DNA of 64,000 nt from Enterovibrio gelatinilyticus (lineage in GTDB: Bacteria > Pseudomonadota > Gammaproteobacteria > Enterobacterales > Vibrionaceae). Below the pieces are notes generated by a model. That model was not told the DNA's origin. It saw only the letters and a program-made list of their open reading frames with translations, and did not search any database. The stretch covers positions 1 through 64,000 of the forward strand of contig NZ_JAJUBC010000019.1 of assembly GCF_028683095.1 (NCBI RefSeq), given 5' to 3'. The translations under genes were made by a program, and so were the position numbers. Positions 63,443 through 64,000 of this stretch are shown one piece after another; position 1 is the stretch's first letter, and every line of letters begins with the position of its first letter.

Positions 63443-64000
63443 ATGGCGAGTTATTTAGTTACTGGAGGCTGTGGTTTTATTGGTTCACACCTCGTTGAAT
63501 CTCTCTTGGCTGATGGTCACCATGTCCGAGTGGTGGACGATCTCTCTACTGGGTCTCGTGACAATGTGCCCCGCCATTGTGAGTTGCGTGTGGCCGACAT
63601 CTGTCAGCCCGGAGTACTTGAAGACGCAATGAAAGAAGTCGACGGTTGTTTTCATTTAGCGGCAATAGCATCTGTTGAGTGTTCGAATCAACGATGGGTA
63701 GAAACCCACGAAGTGAACCTGACGGGCAGCATTCGTACCTTCGAAGCCGCTAGGGTCGCCAAAACGCCTGTTGTTTATGCTTCGTCTGCTGCTGTGTATG
63801 GAGACAATGCGGATATGCCGTTGGCTGAGCGCGCAGTGCTCCGCCCACTCACTGCTTATGGCGCTGATAAGCTCGGCTCAGAACTACACGCTCGTGTTGC
63901 ATCTGTGGTGCATGGCGTGCCGACTACGGGCCTGCGTTTCTTCAATGTCTTTGGCCCTCGCCAAGACCCTAAATCACCATATTCTGGCGTGATTTCGATA
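63443..64000 (+). CDS. NAD-dependent UDP-glucose 4-epimerase-like protein, 3' end outside window
   Basis: 186 codons visible. N-terminal Rossmann motif SYLVTGGCGFIGSHLVE (GxxGxxG), then VVYASSAAVYGD and the catalytic YGADK (YxxxK), LRFFNVFGPRQDP. Short-chain extended family; it probably makes a UDP-sugar for the adjacent polysaccharide. Start ATG 63443 follows AGAGG. Galactose versus N-acetyl or uronic acid specificity cannot be told. Confidence 0.88.
   Translation, partial: MASYLVTGGCGFIGSHLVESLLADGHHVRVVDDLSTGSRDNVPRHCELRVADICQPGVLEDAMKEVDGCFHLAAIASVECSNQRWVETHEVNLTGSIRTFEAARVAKTPVVYASSAAVYGDNADMPLAERAVLRPLTAYGADKLGSELHARVASVVHGVPTTGLRFFNVFGPRQDPKSPYSGVISI

Overview
The window looks like a chromosome segment of a marine gammaproteobacterium, most likely a Vibrionaceae member (Vibrio, Grimontia, Enterovibrio or Photobacterium type). 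The evidence is the gene content (a syp-type exopolysaccharide locus, a Flp/Tad pilus locus, a LapA/BapA-type giant adhesin, c-di-GMP proteins), moderate GC, and a short dispersed element (core CAACCTGA, often preceded by TATACCCAA) that I associate with Vibrio intergenic regions. No rRNA, tRNA, CRISPR, transposase or phage gene was seen. Several starts were moved inward from the longest open frame because a better start codon and ribosome binding site lie inside.

Layout. 1-3160: the end of a phosphate/phosphonate-type binding protein gene (cut by the window edge), metC, a small monooxygenase-like protein and a DsbA-like lipoprotein. 3330-18455: one 5041-residue secreted adhesin with an N-terminal retention module, a TAAG LapG-type cleavage motif, 35 VCBS-like repeats, several inserted domains, RTX repeats and a type I secretion C-terminus. 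18975-23406: divergent from it, a two-gene operon encoding a degenerate hybrid kinase (kinase core lacks its key residues, Hpt intact) and a REC-GGDEF-EAL protein. 23562-25828: small lipoprotein, acetyltransferase, small membrane protein, fdhD. 26240-31457: sarcosine oxidase operon soxB-soxD-soxAG, with alpha and gamma subunits fused in one frame. 31674-33668: TauE/SafE exporter, RpiR-type regulator, Rof.

33769-46113 (minus strand): a complete Flp/Tad pilus operon, read as flp-tadV-rcpC-rcpA-cpaD-like-tadZ-tadA-tadB-tadC-tadD-tadE-tadF-tadG and an OmpA-family gene. The TadD protein carries an extra C-terminal AMIN-like domain. 46890-48618: a YeeE/YedE pair and a DUF4399 protein.

48785-63020 (minus strand): an exopolysaccharide locus whose gene order matches the right part of the Vibrio fischeri syp locus: H, I, J, K, (no L), M, N, O, an extra DUF4091 gene, P, Q, R. 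Sigma-54 type -24/-12 elements with exact GG-N10-GC spacing stand before the H-, I-, M- and P-like genes, and inverted repeats resembling the SypG enhancer stand upstream of two of them. The sypL (polymerase/ligase-like) gene is missing from its slot. 63443-end: a UDP-glucose 4-epimerase-like gene, cut by the window edge.

Together this is mostly a surface-attachment region: a releasable adhesin, c-di-GMP signalling, a Flp pilus and a sigma-54 controlled exopolysaccharide, interrupted by a one-carbon (sarcosine to formaldehyde) module.
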